64,000 nt of DNA from Alviniconcha marisindica (taxonomy: Eukaryota > Mollusca > Gastropoda > Provannidae), in contig JABMCL010000119.1 in assembly GCA_018857735.1 (NCBI GenBank), forward strand, positions 1 to 64,000, in the 5' to 3' direction. The notes beneath the pieces are model-generated. The model was not told the origin of the DNA and searched no databases. It was given only the letters and a program-made list of their open reading frames with translations. Positions 24,551 through 54,433 of the stretch are shown here, in pieces. Both the position numbers and the translations under genes were made by a program. Numbering within the stretch: the stretch's first letter is position 1; the number at the start of each line of letters is the position of its first letter.

Positions 24551-26700
24551 ATATATATATAATTTAAAAAAATATATAACCCAACAGTGATCGACATTTC
24601 TCTTTTTAAATACTTATCATAGGCATGCTCTGTTTCTCACAATTGTCAAGCAGAAATAATAGGGTCAGTCTTGTTATGGTAAATAAAGACAAGTAATTTA
24701 GTCTCTTTCTTCTTCTTCTTCTTTGTATTATTGTAGAGTACATAAAAGCAATGCTAACAGTAACAGTAACACCCTGTTGTGTTAAAACATTTAGGTGTTC
24801 TTTTGGTTTTCCAGAAACCTTTCTCATTTAACTGATTTTTCTTCTCCCCTCTCTCTCGCTTTTATATATATATTTATTTTTAACTTAGTTTTAAATTTAA
24901 TATACACCTTTTTTCTATCAAAATTTGGGTGTTCTTTTGGTCTTCCAGAAACCTTTCTCATCGAACAGATTTCTTTTCTTCTCCTCATTCTCTTCTTCTT
25001 CTTCTTCTCCTCTCTCCCTCTCTCCTTTTAAAAAAAATAACTTTTATGCTTTTTCTTCAAAATTTGGGGGTTCTTTTGGACACACCCTGGACAGTACCAA
25101 AAGAAAAATAAGAATTAAAAGAATGTTTACAATATATGACTAGTGTATGTGTTAAGAACTTAAATAATTTTTATGAGACTATGTAATCTACTTACACCTG
25201 CTTGGGATGTTTTCCTGTTGACTTCAACTTGATTGTATTTCCTCCCTCCATCAATACAAGCATAGTTTATTTCTCCATATTCCAGTTCAGCCCTGAACTT
25301 CTTGTGCGAGGCTCTCCGTTTTGCAACATCAATGCCTCTGGAGCCAGTTTAATAGAGTGGTTACAACGTCCTTTATGCCATCCTAAGTGATGATTATAAA
25401 CTCTAACAGCACAAAGTGATATTTTTGCGGCCAATGAAGCAGTTACAGTGGCTACTGACATCCTAATCATGGTCATAGTTTATTACACCCCCCCCCCCAA
25501 CACACACACACACACACATACACACCCCCACTGGAGGAAATTATACTCAGCTGAACAAAGATTCTCTGTTCAAAAGCAGTTAATTCCCTCCCTATTGAAT
25601 GTTTTCCCAATGCAAAGTTCAAAGTTCACCATTACAGTTCTCCATACTGTCTGCCAAACAGTGACCCCCAAAACTAACCTTAGTATTATATTTTTCATCT
25701 ACTGATCTAGTAAATGCTGCCATGAGTCTGCCTTGCCGAGTTGAGCTCAGTGAACTTTGTTTTCATGGTGACATGGCTTTAGCCTGGCTTTGGCTTAGGG
25801 CGCTGTGCCATGATCTCCAAGCTAAAAATAGCAGTGTCTGTGACTGTAGTTCAATACAAATATGAAACTATAGAAAGAACTTTATTATTCATAATAAATG
25901 CATCAAATGAAAAGTTGTCTTCAATTTTGTCCAGCTGTGGCGCCTTACTTGTGTCAAAAGCATATTATTATTCCCACACAACTGTATAATTATGTCCATA
26001 ATTGTAATTAAGTCCACATAGTTAGTCACCATACTAATTATGTACCCCGCCTGAGTTTCTCAGGGCGCCGTGAATGTCCAGCCACTGCGGCAAAAAACTA
26101 CATGACTGATGACATCCATGAATTGTATCACTGACGACGGTAGACGTAGTGGAACACCCCAAAACACCACACAAGCTGAAATAAACTGCTCTGTGGTTAC
26201 CCTTAAAATCTTAATGATAATAATAAATGCCTGCGTCATGAATAATACAAGCCAAAAAATAAAACAAAAACTATCAGCATCACCAAATTATACAAGCCAA
26301 AACATAAAACAAAAACTATCACCAATTACACTGTAACTGTTGATGTCAGAGTCAGTTCGGGATTTAGAACACGATCACAGCAAGCAGTGTACGCCGCCTC
26401 ACGTGTCAGACACAAGACTGCTATCGGATATATGTGAGGGCAAACTTGGGTTCGTTTGCATAATGATCATGTGAGAAACCTCATCTGCTCCGTGCCGGCT
26501 TGTTGACAAACATCTATCGGCTCTTTCCGATTATGCTTCGTCGGTTTTCGGAAATATCACTTACGCGAAATCTATCGGCTAAAATGATTGGTCGGAAGGC
26601 AATTTTACACCAATGAGTAGCACCATTACAGAGAACGGAAGTTATAGAATTTACATAGCGGCATACACATGGTGATTTTGATGCTTCATGTTGAAAGACC
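24551..26700. other. Intergenic region between PTS and MSTO1 (divergent)
   Basis: A ~140 base unit (GGTGTTCTTTTGGT.TTCCAG...) is repeated two and a half times at 24795-25080. A short CA tract lies at 25490-25525. Near 26230-26330 a TACAAGCCAAAA.ATAAAACA unit is duplicated. The last ~350 bases before 26701 are CpG-containing and likely hold the MSTO1 promoter; no TATA box is obvious. No coding exon was recognised. Confidence 0.5.
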
Positions 26701-43802
<17,102 letters not shown>

Positions 43803-44779
43803 CATCACTTCCGCCTAGGTACCGGGGTTGAAGAGGAGTTTTACAGACACCTAGTCTCCAGCAGATTGCTACGACACTGTCTGCTGCATCCTAGCATCAC
43901 TTCCGCCTAGGTACCAGAGTTGAAGAGGAGTTTTACAGACACCTACAGTCTCCAGCAGATTGCTACGACACTCAGTCAGCTGCACCCTAGCATCACTTCC
44001 GCCTAGGTACCGGGGTTGAAGAGTTTTACAGGCACCTACAGTCTCCAGCAGATTGCTACGACACTGTCTGCTGCATCCTAGCATCACTTCCGCCTAGGTA
44101 CCGGGGTTTGAAAGTTGACAGACACCATTAACACTGCACGGTCTCTAGCAGATTGATATAACAGTCTGTCGGCTGTGCATTAATGTCTTTACTGTCTTAG
44201 ACACCGAGTTTAAGACACATTTACAGACAACACTGACACTGCGCAGTCTCTAGCGGACTGTTACAGCATTCTGTCTGGTGTGCATAGGCATCGTTCTGAC
44301 TGGACACCGAGGCCAGTACACATTAACAGACAGCACTAACGCTGCACTGTCTCTAGTGGACTGTTACAACATTCTGTTTGCTATGGCCTGGCATCACTGC
44401 CATCTAGATGCTGGGTCTAGAGCAGTTCACAGAAATCTTGGATACTCAGCAGTTTCTGCAACATTCTGTTCATCACTGCCCCCTAGATAAGATGCTGGGT
44501 CTAGAGCAGTTCACAGAAATCTTGGACGCTCAGCAGTTTCTGCAACATCTGTTCATCACTGCCATCTAGATGATGGGTCTAGAGCAGTTCACAAAAAATC
44601 TTGGACACTCAGCAGCTTCTACAACATTCTGTTTGCTATAGCCTAACATCACTACTCACTGTTAGTAGGCGCTTAGTGTGGAGCAGTTTACAACATTCTG
44701 TTTGCAATGGCCTAGCTAACATTAGGGCTATCTAGAATGAGCAAACAAATGAACAGAATGCTTTAAATGTTAATAATGG

Positions 44780-45260
44780 ATAATAATAATGGAAATTTGT
44801 AAAGCGCCGACCCTGCAGCTCAAATCACTGATTTACAAGGCTTATTTACAAGGGTAATGCAGCACATTTTGTGTCCAGCCCTCTGGACAAACAATTGAAA
44901 AGCAAAATATTAACTGAACATTAAAAATATGTCAACTATTGCAAGAGGGGACGGGGAGACAGGGACAGAGAGAGTTGGGGTGGGTGAGGATGAGAGATTG
45001 CGAAACTGATATCAAGATCATCTCTATATAACATACACAATAATTTATAATAATTGTATGTGCAGTGCAACCATGTTACAAATCAAAGATCTAATGCCCT
45101 CATCCTTGTTGAATGATCCATTGTTGGTGTTTTTCCATTAAGTGTTTCGATGCTGGCTTTAAAGCAGTTTACAGAAAGCTGTGATGCTCAGCACTTTCTA
45201 CCTCACCATTATGCTGTGCCCTAGCATTGCCGCTGTCCAAGAGCAAGACTTGAAGAGCTC
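44780..45260. mobile_element. SINE-like repeat and downstream DNA
   Basis: It begins with AATAATAATGGAAATTTGTA AAGCGC, a form common to invertebrate SINE-like repeats, and resembles the ATAAT-headed blocks elsewhere in the window. 45130-45250 still shows faint similarity to the 93 bp array (GCAGTTTACAGAAA). Confidence 0.45.
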
Positions 45261-46072
45261 TCAAACTTGAAATTGGCAGTCTCGAACAGGCAGTGGCATG
45301 TTTCGATGCTGTGTGTGTGTGTGGTTAGTGTTATTGTAAAGCGTCCTGTGCTGCCACCTTCTGTGGTAGATGGGTGCTCTAGAAATCCTCTTTATTATTA
45401 TTATTATGTTTGTGTTACAGTGAAAGCTGCATTCTGCTGGTAAAGGAGAAAGGGGGCAATCTGTGTGTGTGCGTATGTGTGTGTGAAATGCCCCCCCCCC
45501 CCACCCCTCTTTTTGAAACTTCAAATACATACTTTCTTTTGGTTTTATATATGACTTATATTAAAGTACATCCACCCATTACTTTTTGCATGTTCATTAT
45601 TTACGCCTATCAGATATGGTGTATTCATTCTTTCATCTAGTGTGTATGTGTGTGTGTGTGTGTGTGCACATGTGAAATTCCATGTGTTTGTCATAAAAAT
45701 CACTGCATGAAACATGCAAAGATTGCATGTTAATGGAAGAATGTAAAGAAAACACCCCCCACCCCACTCCCTCCCCAGTTACCCCTCAGTGATTGTGTGA
45801 AGTCTCATAGATAAAGAGGTTTCAGAATCCTTAGGCCTCTTGACTCATGCTGTAATACAATAAACACAACACCTCAATTTACTCTGAGACTTTATTTTGC
45901 AAAGAGAAAGGCAAACAAATTTTTGGTTCTGGCAAGTCTCCACTTTCACTTCCCAAGTTTAAAAAAAGATCCAGGCCACCACAGACTGGCTTCATCTGGA
46001 TTTTTTTTCCTCTTCAGACCATGGCTTCACCCTCATTTAATCTGATGATTTTGAACATATTTGAACTTACAG
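45261..46072. other. Intergenic DNA between MSTO1 and the C6orf89-like gene
   Basis: A C run at 45490-45502 and a TG run at 45646-45666 are present. No gene was recognised between the convergent genes. Confidence 0.5.
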
Positions 46073-46076
46073 TTAA

Positions 46077-46462
46077 AGGAACTAGCTTTCCCAGGCTAAA
46101 CTTCTCATGTGTTTGGAGCAGGTTAAAAGAACATGATCTGCAATAAAAAATGTATATATTTATTGACTTTATATTGTACTCTATATAGTACAGCAAAGGT
46201 CACAGAAGATATATAGGTGGATTGCAATCATTTTTGTCACTGATTGTTTTTATCTCTGTGGAGTAAACGTTTGATTACGTATTGCAGTGTTCTAAAAAAA
46301 ATACATAAGTCCATGAGAAAGATGTCAAATGGGTTTTACCCCAATCTATTTTTAACTCAATGATGGCAGATGCAAAAATAATGCAACAGTTAAATCGTCA
46401 TTAAATTAACAAAATGTTATCTGAAAAATAGTCTTTCATCAAAGCTGAGAAAGCTAGTTCCT
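46077..46462. mobile_element. 386 bp MITE with TTAA target site
   Basis: Perfect 14-base terminal inverted repeats AGGAACTAGCTTTC (46077-46090) and GAAAGCTAGTTCCT (46449-46462) are flanked by TTAA at 46073-46076 and 46463-46466. TTAA target sites occur with piggyBac and Kolobok elements; AGG ends differ from the CCC ends of the 215 bp MITE here, so this is a separate family. The interior is AT-rich and non-coding. Confidence 0.9.
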
Positions 46463-46599
46463 TTAAAGCTACAAGTGGGCAACTCGGTTCACAATCAGCT
46501 AATAAGCAACCACAGCTCTGTAATTTATTTTTAGTCTAATAAAATGCTGGAAACTCTTTTTACCAGGGTGGACTTGAATCATATGTATCTTTATGTACA

Positions 46600-46800
46600 C
46601 AAAGTTACAAGTGGGTCAGTACTCAGTTTTAGTGGGTCAGTACTTACATGACCTTGATGTACACAAAGTTACACACACTCTGACTTTCAGTGGGTCGATA
46701 CTTACATGACCTTGATGTATGCAAAGTTACAAACTCTCTGACTTTCAGTTTCATTGGGTCAATACTTACATGACCTTGATGTACACAAAGTTACAAACTC
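46600..46800. repeat. ~68 bp tandem repeat downstream of the C6orf89-like stop
   Basis: Three units of TGGGTCAGTACTTACATGAC CTTGATGTACACAAAGTTAC ACTCTGACTTTCAG. The duplicate locus has a single corresponding segment at about 56610-56665. Confidence 0.85.
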
Positions 46801-46932
46801 CAACTTTGAGTTCCAGCAATACTATCCAAAGAAAACACTAAGTTATCCGTAAGAGATTCAACAGTTTGCTTTGGTTCGGTAGCAACAGTTAGTTTTTTTC
46901 CCCTCTTGCACCATGCATTCTCCCTCAGAAGT

Positions 46933-49900
46933 TCAGAAGTCTCTTGGAGTGAAGTGGCCCAGGAAGCTAATGCTGATGTTCTCCCCAACAGGCTTCAGCG
47001 TGGCTGTGTAGAGGTCAGAGTTGTACATCACTGCAACAGAGGTCAGAGTTGTATGTCATTGCAACAGTGGTCAGAGTTGTACGTCACTGCAACAGAGGTC
47101 AGAGTTGTACGTTGCTGCAACAGAGGTCAGAGTTGTATGTCACTGCAACAGAGGTCAGAGTTGTACGTTGCTGCAACAGAGGTCAGAGCTGTATGTCACT
47201 GCAACAGAGGTCAGAGTTGTACGTCACTGCAACAGAGGTCAGAGTTGTAAATCACTGCAATAAAAAAGGGCAAAATGTGGGTATGTGTGTGCTAACAGTC
47301 TTCCAGTCACCAACCTTACCATTTCTGTACAACTGCTAGTATACAAGCCTTCAACCTGCTGCTGGCTTACTGGACAGGGCAGGAGGGGGGGAGGTTAACA
47401 CCAGAGAAAGGTGTTTGTTGGGAGTATAAATAACTGGAGTTGGTCCAAAGGTGGTGGGTCAAAGTGTGGCTACAATCCCTTTTCAAACAGTGCATTGACT
47501 ACTAAGAACCTGGCATAGTGAGATGTTCATTTCAATTTCACCTGAACAGAATTTAATGGGGAACCAATGCAGATCATCATGGGCTCTTCAACATCCAGTG
47601 TGCCCACAAGAGAACAGTGTTTGTTGAGAATATGCACAATTTGTTGGAAGGATACATAACTGGAATCAGTCCAAAGGGGTCAGTTCAAACAATGGCTACA
47701 ATCAGTTTTTAAACTGCACATTCACTAATTAGAATCTAGCATAGTAATGTGTTTATTTCAATTTGACCTGGAACAGAATTTACAGGGGAATAACGCAAAG
47801 CATCATGGGCCCTGTCAATGAGAATGGAATAATAAAAATAATAAAAAAAATGGACACAAAGCCATTCTTTACTGGATGTCTGATCACATTTATTTGTAAT
47901 TTTTAAAAAAAGGACTTGAAAAAATATGAAAAATAATGGTTATGCCATTGTGTCCAGCAATCTGCAACACTAACTACAGTGGCAATCATGACTGTTGGTT
48001 AACCGTTATGCCCTTTTGTGTCCAGCAATCTGCTACATCAACAGTGGCAAACATGACTGTTGGTTATGTCATTTTGTGTCCAGCAATCTGCAACACTAAC
48101 AGTGGCAAACATGACTGTTGGTTATGCCATTCTGTCTCCAGAAATCTGTAACACTAACAGTGGTGTCACAAACAAGGCCAGAATGCGTCGCAAAACCATC
48201 AAATACGTCACCATCAGCCAAACGTTTTCTGCTCTTCATTGGTAAAACAACAAACCAACAAGGCTGTGCCACATGGAGCTCAAATTAAAAAACCAAAGCC
48301 CACAAATTTAAAAACCAGAGCCCGCAGATTTAAAAACCAAAGCCCACAGCCAGAAACAGCAACACATTTTCAACTTTTTCAGGCCAACTTGCATCTGCAC
48401 CTTGCTTACCCTTTAAATGAAACACTGGATAAATGTCTGTGGGTACCAACACCTGTAAAAGAAACTGGCACAGTACAGATTCAGATTATGTTGAAACAAG
48501 CTGAGAATGACACTCACGTATGTCTCCTGCGTGGAGCATGACCAGGACGGGAGAGCACTCTTTGTGGCACATGTCCGCTGGAGTAAGCTCCACCTCCTTT
48601 GACCCCCAGCCCTGCTCGTACCAGCTGAATGAACTGACTGAATTGCTGACCTGAAACAAACAAAGCAGACAAATAGGAAAAAAATACATCCTCTGCATTC
48701 CTCTTTCCATGACACCCATTTTTCAGGAGACGCCTTGCTGGATGTAACCGTTTTCTGCTTGGGCAGCTGCTTGCCATCTTCAAAGGTTGACCTTCTGTAG
48801 TGCGTTCTGTATGCATTCTAATGCACTGAAACAATAGCATGGCTGCCAGTGCTTGGGATCTTAAACATGTGCACCCATGTTAATGCATGTGATGATCGCA
48901 CATGACATCATACAAGAGTCGTCACTGAAAGCTGACCAGGAACAAAATCCCTTACAGTGCCAGAGGTTGAACCTGCATCAGCAGCGAGCAGGACTTGATG
49001 CTTAACCAACAGAGCTGCATCCCTACCCCATGTAAAAGTAATGGTTCCAACTTTTGAAATCTGAAAACCCAGTTGGCTTTATCCTCCAAAGAGTATGCTC
49101 TAGAATCTGTTGCATCACGTTCACTGAAAGTTCCACCAGCAAGTTAAGCTTGTTTGAGCTAAGCTCAGTACAACTATGTCATTGTATCGCTTACTGATAT
49201 GTTTCTGTGGAACAAACATGTTTAAAATATTTCAGAGTCATAAAGTCATTCTGTTTAAATGGCTGTGTCGGTTTTGCTAAATCTGACTACAAATACCAGA
49301 CTAACAGAGTGGTATGAATGTCAACAAGCAGGATGAGACAAACTTCACCCTAGCAAACGACCAAGCTCTTTGGTTACAGACAAGAGCTGGAAAAGACGAC
49401 AGCATTTCATCACCAGGACTGGAATGATTATGTCGCTGCAAACATCAAGAAGGAGAAACCACACAAGCTATGTTTCAGACTGACTAGAGAAGAGAAAAAA
49501 ATCATACAGTCCCGTTTTCCTATCAAGTTAAGCTTGTGTGAGCTAAGCTCAGTACAACTATGTCATTGTATTGCTTACTGATAGGTTTCTGTGGAATAAA
49601 CATATGTCTAAAATATTTCAGTCATAAAGTCATTCTCACATAATAAATATTTAAATGGCTGTGTCAGTTTTGCTAAGCAACTCCAAGCAACATTGCAGCA
49701 AGAATTTGGCTTTGATCCCACAGTTCTGCAGGACTGAACGGAAGTACACCGAGATCAGTGTGTCAAGACCCAAACCCCTCACCAAGAGCAGTGAAGGTGA
49801 CTTACCAAGTCAAAACTCTTGAACTTGGGCCCTGTGATGTAAATGGTTTTCTTGATGGCCAGTTCAGTCTGTGGTCCAAAGATGTCTGGTCTTGTGAACA

Positions 49901-50061
49901 CCTTCCGCATGATCTGACTGGTGGACGGCAGTTTAGACACCCTGTGGTGATGTATGAAAAATAAAATGAACTAGATCATCAATAATAATGCAGGGGACTT
50001 GTATAGAACCTGTCTCCCACATAATGAGGGTGCCCACAGTGATTTACAATAAAACTAACAA

Positions 50062-50107
<46 letters not shown>

Positions 50108-51556
50108 TTGATGGCAGTTTACACACCCTGTGGAGATGTATGAAAAATAAAATGAACTAGATAATCAATAGTAATGCAGGGGACTTGTACAGAACTTGTC
50201 TCCCACATAATGAGGGCGCCCACAGTGATTTACAATAAAACTAACAACATTCACACACGCACTCGCACACAAACTTGCAGACACATGATTGCGAAAGAGT
50301 TTCTGCTGACATTTTTTTGTTGGTGCTCAAATGGCTGTAAGTTTTGTAACAGACGACTCAAATTATATTGCGTTCCTTTTCATATGCACTTGCAATGCTT
50401 TGCAGGCTTCCTACAGTAGTTGTATCAATATTAGATGCAACAGAAATGTTGCTTTGTTTTCCACTTAACTCCTCAGGTTGCAGCCATATGTTGCTTCACT
50501 TTTCCCAATGGAGAGCAGAAAAACGGTGGCTCATCACGTAGTAACAATTGCGCCACAGATGCCCACCTTGGTCTTGACATCAAAGTGAGTGTCAGACAAA
50601 AAAATGACATTCTTGGCAATGTTTTCGTGACTTTCAAATACCACTTTTTAACAAACTAAACCATAAACTGCCTGAAAATTGCTGTAAGTCCATTTTCTAT
50701 TCCTTCATATTGGTAGGGCTGGTGATACTTTTGTAGTGGTAGGGCCGGTGATACTTCTGGCCTCCTCTTTAATGTCCAACTGAAGTGCATTCAGTAACGT
50801 ACCAGAAAAAATAAAAGTCCGGCTGAGCAGCCAGCTTGGCAGCAACATCTTCCCCCATCAAGTCTTTAACCTGTGAAGCCCACTTGAGGTCCGTTGTCAC
50901 TCCCTGCATCGACAGCTTGATGAACGGATTGTTGGACAGGATGCTCTGGAAGGTTTCCAGGCTCACATTTTGCCCTTTACCCTGGACAAAAAAACAAAAA
51001 AAGTTTTTGTCTGATCAAAATATTTATATATTTGAGACTCAGGAGTCAAACAAATAAAAGGGATAGGAACCAGTTTATAAATGTTTCAAATTATCATGTG
51101 CACAATGTGTATAACTTTCAGAGAAGAAAACAAAAATAAAACATTACGAGAACAAAACATCTAGTGCACTTACAAAGACTAATAATAATCATAATAATAG
51201 CTGTCATTTCTATAATAGTGCAACAGTGACAAGGGTGAGCACACTGTGCTTTACAAGATCAACAAAAATGTGTACACAAAAACTCAAAAATAATATAAAA
51301 ACATACTATATTCCTTGCACATCACACCTGCACACACGCACACACATGGGAATGTAATCAGGATGAGAGAGGGGAATAGTTGGGGGAGGAGGGGATGTTA
51401 AACAAAGAGTTGTATTTGTTAGTAAATTATATAATTAGTAGGAATTCATTGTTCTCTTGATTTTTTTGATTTTTTTTGTCTACCCAATTGTTTTATGTGC
51501 TGTGGGCTTCAGGCTCATGTTAGGTAGATGTACTCTATAGATACTTTCACATTACA

Positions 51557-51592
<36 letters not shown>

Positions 51593-52126
51593 CACACACA
51601 CACTCACTCACTCTTTCACACATGCACACACAACAGCACACACACACACATACACACACACACTCACAACAGCACACAAAGTGTACTACCTTGACCAGCA
51701 CAGGCTCGGTGAAGGCAGCACCAGGCAGAGGGCCTTGTTTCATACTTTGTGCGGTGAACTGTGTCACTGTCTTCACAGTATTGCACAATTCACATGCATG
51801 GTCACCCAGCTGAGTGTTTTTGTCATACAGGGGGTTCCTCACGAAGCATAATTCCATGAAATTGTCTGAAAAAAGAACATGATACATTCCAACTATGTTT
51901 CCATAACCCGTTCCATTAGCCTTAAGTCTTAAGATTAAAACAGAAAAAGGTGTACAATGTGCGCACAAAGGCAAGACACTGCCAAGCCTGTGCAAATGTC
52001 ATTTGATTTCAGAGGAAGTGAAAAAGTCCCTCACCCAGCCTAGACCACCTAGAGGTCGGCCACTGTCAGTGTCATCAGTTCATGCATGTGCACACATGCA
52101 CATATGTGCATGCCTCTGTGTATGCA

Positions 52127-52158
<32 letters not shown>

Positions 52159-53491
52159 CTGTGTTTGTGTGTGCTCATCCTTACACCATAAGTAGCATTC
52201 TAACTTCAAGTTCTACTGAAAAATACATGCTGTAATACATTTTGATACATAATTCAACAAGGTTTAAAAAGTAAACTATAAAGGCTGTGAAATCGCTATT
52301 AATGCACCAGTAATACCAAAGCTCTGCTAAATTTATATTATTACATATTCAATGCATTCACATCAGCATTTGGTGCACTTCCCCAGACAACCATTTTGAA
52401 AGGAACATTGACTGATACAGCAACAGACTAAAGCAATGTCAGACAGTTGTGTACATAACTGAAGAAATATCAGTTAAATCTCAAATCCTAAGACAATGGT
52501 AAAAATTCCAAAATAAATGTCCATGCCAATTGTTGCATTTTTAAAACCCACAGTTGCTCCTCATTAACTTCAAAGCACTACTGGCTTGTCAGGCTGCCTT
52601 TGTTGGGAGAATTAAGGTCATGTCTTCTTTCACTGTAGTTCTTCAAATGGAGTAACTTGATTTTGATGCCCAGTCAACCATTATGATTATATCAAGGCAA
52701 GACTTCTTCAAATGGGTGAATTGCGTTAGGCTGGTAAGCAGAGGGACCACAGTTCGAATCCACTTCAGCTCTCCTTTGTCTTCAAAGTTGTGGTTTGTGG
52801 ACACTGTCTTGTGACTTTGTCCCTCACAATGAAACATTAAAAAAACTCTCATCCTTGCCCATCTTAATGCAGGAGTCATTCTGGTGGTGACAGTGTAGTG
52901 ATACTAATAGGTATATAATCTCCCTCTTCCCCCACCTCCACCCCACCCCCCAACCCCCATTCCCTAATAAGCCTTACAGTTTCTGTGGATGTTAAGCACC
53001 ATGCTTACTTACTGCTTCAAATGGAACACAGCTGTCAAAGCAACCAACCAAGTGAAAGTCACCAACATAATCTATCATGTCACATAAAACATTGCAGGTG
53101 GTGCCAACCCGCCCTAGACCCGTATTTCTCTATGTGTAGCATTTTGTTGTTGTTGTTTTCAAAAGCGTGGCCATGCATTCACACAACTTCAAGGAAACTT
53201 TTCTGTGCCAAGGTTGGTGCACTGTCATATGATACAATCACAATGGCAGCAACTCCACAACATACTGTATGTGTGCTGCATGGAAAATGAAAGATAGCTC
53301 CTACAGGTAACCTAATGAGTAAAACATGTTTAGTTACATGTTAATGGGGTGACTGTGACTCTGGTTGTCATCAGTGGTAAACAAATGCAAACATCAGCAT
53401 GGAAATTTATTCTGAATTTAATGCAACTGCCAAGTGTCAAGGATTTAAATGGCATAATATATCACTGTTTGCTGAATTTATACCACTGTTG

Positions 53492-53553
<62 letters not shown>

Positions 53554-53833
53554 CTGCTTCTGTTTCTGTAGCATGCATCAGTTCGCTAGCCTCCAGGAAT
53601 CTGCCACTGATTGATGGGGTTGGGGTGACGGTGTGCAGCAGTGGTGATCTGTTGGTGCTTGGCCAGTACTGAGTGGACTGTGTTATTGCCTAAGTGGTTC
53701 CAGGCTATGACAGTTCTTGGAAAGAAGGAGTGCTTTATTGTTCATTGTTGCAGTACACATGACACTGTGTAGCATCTGTCAGTGTTTCAGATCAAGGTCT
53801 GTTAATCTGCTGGATCTGATCTGGTTTCCTTGT

Positions 53834-53886
<53 letters not shown>

Positions 53887-53921
53887 TGTTGTGTGTGACT
53901 CTGTGTGTGTGTGTGTGTGTG

Positions 53922-53976
<55 letters not shown>

Positions 53977-54433
53977 CTACAACTACCGGTAAGTGGTACC
54001 AGCATTTACGTAACCTGCATAACATGTGTACACGCAATAATGAAATACCCCTACCATACAGGTCGAAGATGTCGTGGAGTGGCGTGGCCGCAAGACGGAC
54101 AGTTCGGAAGAATGGATACAACAGTGGTTGCACAATCTGGCCAACGCGGTGATCAATCTGCTCATTCTGCAAGGCTAGTGTTACCACACCAACAAAAACC
54201 GCAACCAAGCCGACAATCCAAAGGAGGATCCGCAATTTGGGCCACGACTTGCGTGCAGCAAATTTCAGACGTGTCGTTTTGGATTGTGGGAGGTCCTCAG
54301 GGTCCATCGACATGGCCCGCTGGATACATTCCTTGATATCTGCGTCATTAAGACCCCATTCCTTGCCCAGCTGCTTTAAGTCAGAGGCATTTTCGCGAAA
54401 ATATGCCAGAGTTTCCGCAACTTCCCTGTCCAT
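46933..54433 (-). CDS. C6orf89/BRAP-like membrane protein, six exons, 366 aa
   Basis: Resembles the bombesin-receptor-activated protein C6orf89 family, single-pass Golgi/membrane proteins. Minus-strand exons: 54055-54433, 51690-51865, 50803-50981, 49806-49941, 48518-48650, 46933-47030; they sum to 1101 bases with consistent phases. Visible parts: an N-terminal helical region (MDREVAETLAYF...), a transmembrane segment about residues 68-89 (ILLWIVGLVAVFVGVVTLAL), then a lumenal part with HACELC (Cys151, Cys154), SLETFQSILSNNPF, SQIMRKVF, SFSWYEQGWGSKEVELTP, CHKECSPVLVMLHAGDI and YNSDLYTATLKPVGENISIS. Order and spacing parallel human C6orf89 (347 aa), especially the CxxxC plus GDI segment near the C-terminus; the assignment is from memory of that protein. 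The start is the first ATG in frame with the DREVAE segment conserved in the duplicate. Convergent with MSTO1. Confidence 0.8.
47013..47262 (-). repeat. 28 bp minisatellite made of the exon 6 acceptor and exon start
   Basis: Nine units reading on the minus strand CTCTGTTGCAG|TGACGTACAACTCTGAC. The unit at the exon side is the real exon 6 acceptor and start (47030, TGATGTACAACTCTGACC). Eight further copies stand upstream of it in intron 5, nearly all keeping TTGCAG|TG. The duplicate gene has the homologous array with twelve units at 56868-57212. Confidence 0.95.
47940..48170. repeat. ~58 bp minisatellite in C6orf89-like intron 5
   Basis: Four units with TTTTGTGTCCAGCAATCTGC, AACACTAACAGTGGCAAACA and TGACTGTTGGTTATGCC. 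The duplicate locus has one related unit near 57770. On the minus strand units contain TAGTGTTGCAG|AT, another acceptor-like word. Confidence 0.9.
48285..48350. repeat. ~21 bp tandem repeat
   Basis: Three units of AAAAACCAAAGCCCACAGAT type in intron 5 of the C6orf89-like gene. Confidence 0.8.
48800..49030 (-). mobile_element. tRNA-headed SINE, family 1, partial (minus orientation)
   Basis: The minus-strand head reads GATGCAGCTCTGTTGGTTAA (A-box-like) and CAGGTTCAACCTC (B box). The body shares CAAGCACTGGCAGCCAT and related blocks with 27980 and 42410. Confidence 0.75.
49140..49670. repeat. ~110 bp duplicated segment
   Basis: The segment AAGTTAAGCTTGTTTGAGCT ... TCAGAGTCATAAAGTCATTC occurs at about 49141-49255 and again at about 49527-49635 in intron 4 of the C6orf89-like gene. 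Confidence 0.85.
49915..50262 (-). repeat. Tandem duplication carrying the exon 4 acceptor and first 24 exon bases
   Basis: The unit 49917-50070 recurs at about 50105-50258. The first copy contains the real exon 4 acceptor (minus strand CACCACAG|GGTGTCTAAACTGCC, exon start 49941). The second contains CTCCACAG|GGTGTGTAAACTGCC about 190 bases upstream in transcription. Both copies then include the same ATAAT-headed SINE-like block. The junction is a CA microsatellite (50073-50102). Confidence 0.9.
51170..51350. mobile_element. SINE-like ATAAT-headed repeat
   Basis: TAATAATCATAATAATAGCT, then a block with AAGGGTGAGCACACTGTGCT TTACAAGATC and a CA tail near 51330-51350. It is the same type as 44780, 49985 and 59310. 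Confidence 0.5.
51555..51675. repeat. CA microsatellites just downstream of exon 2
   Basis: CA runs at 51560-51590 and 51595-51675, ending 15 bases from the C6orf89-like exon 2 donor. Confidence 0.9.
51866..54054. other. Intron 1 of the C6orf89-like gene
   Basis: Contents: a G run at 52141-52158; a dispersed repeat at about 52655-52840 with CCAGTCAACCATTATGATTA and a tRNA B-box-like GTTCGAATCC (52753-52762), related to 54530-54610 and 57519-57570; and TG arrays at 53494-53550 and 53838-53975, the latter ending about 80 bases from the exon 1 donor. Confidence 0.6.
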
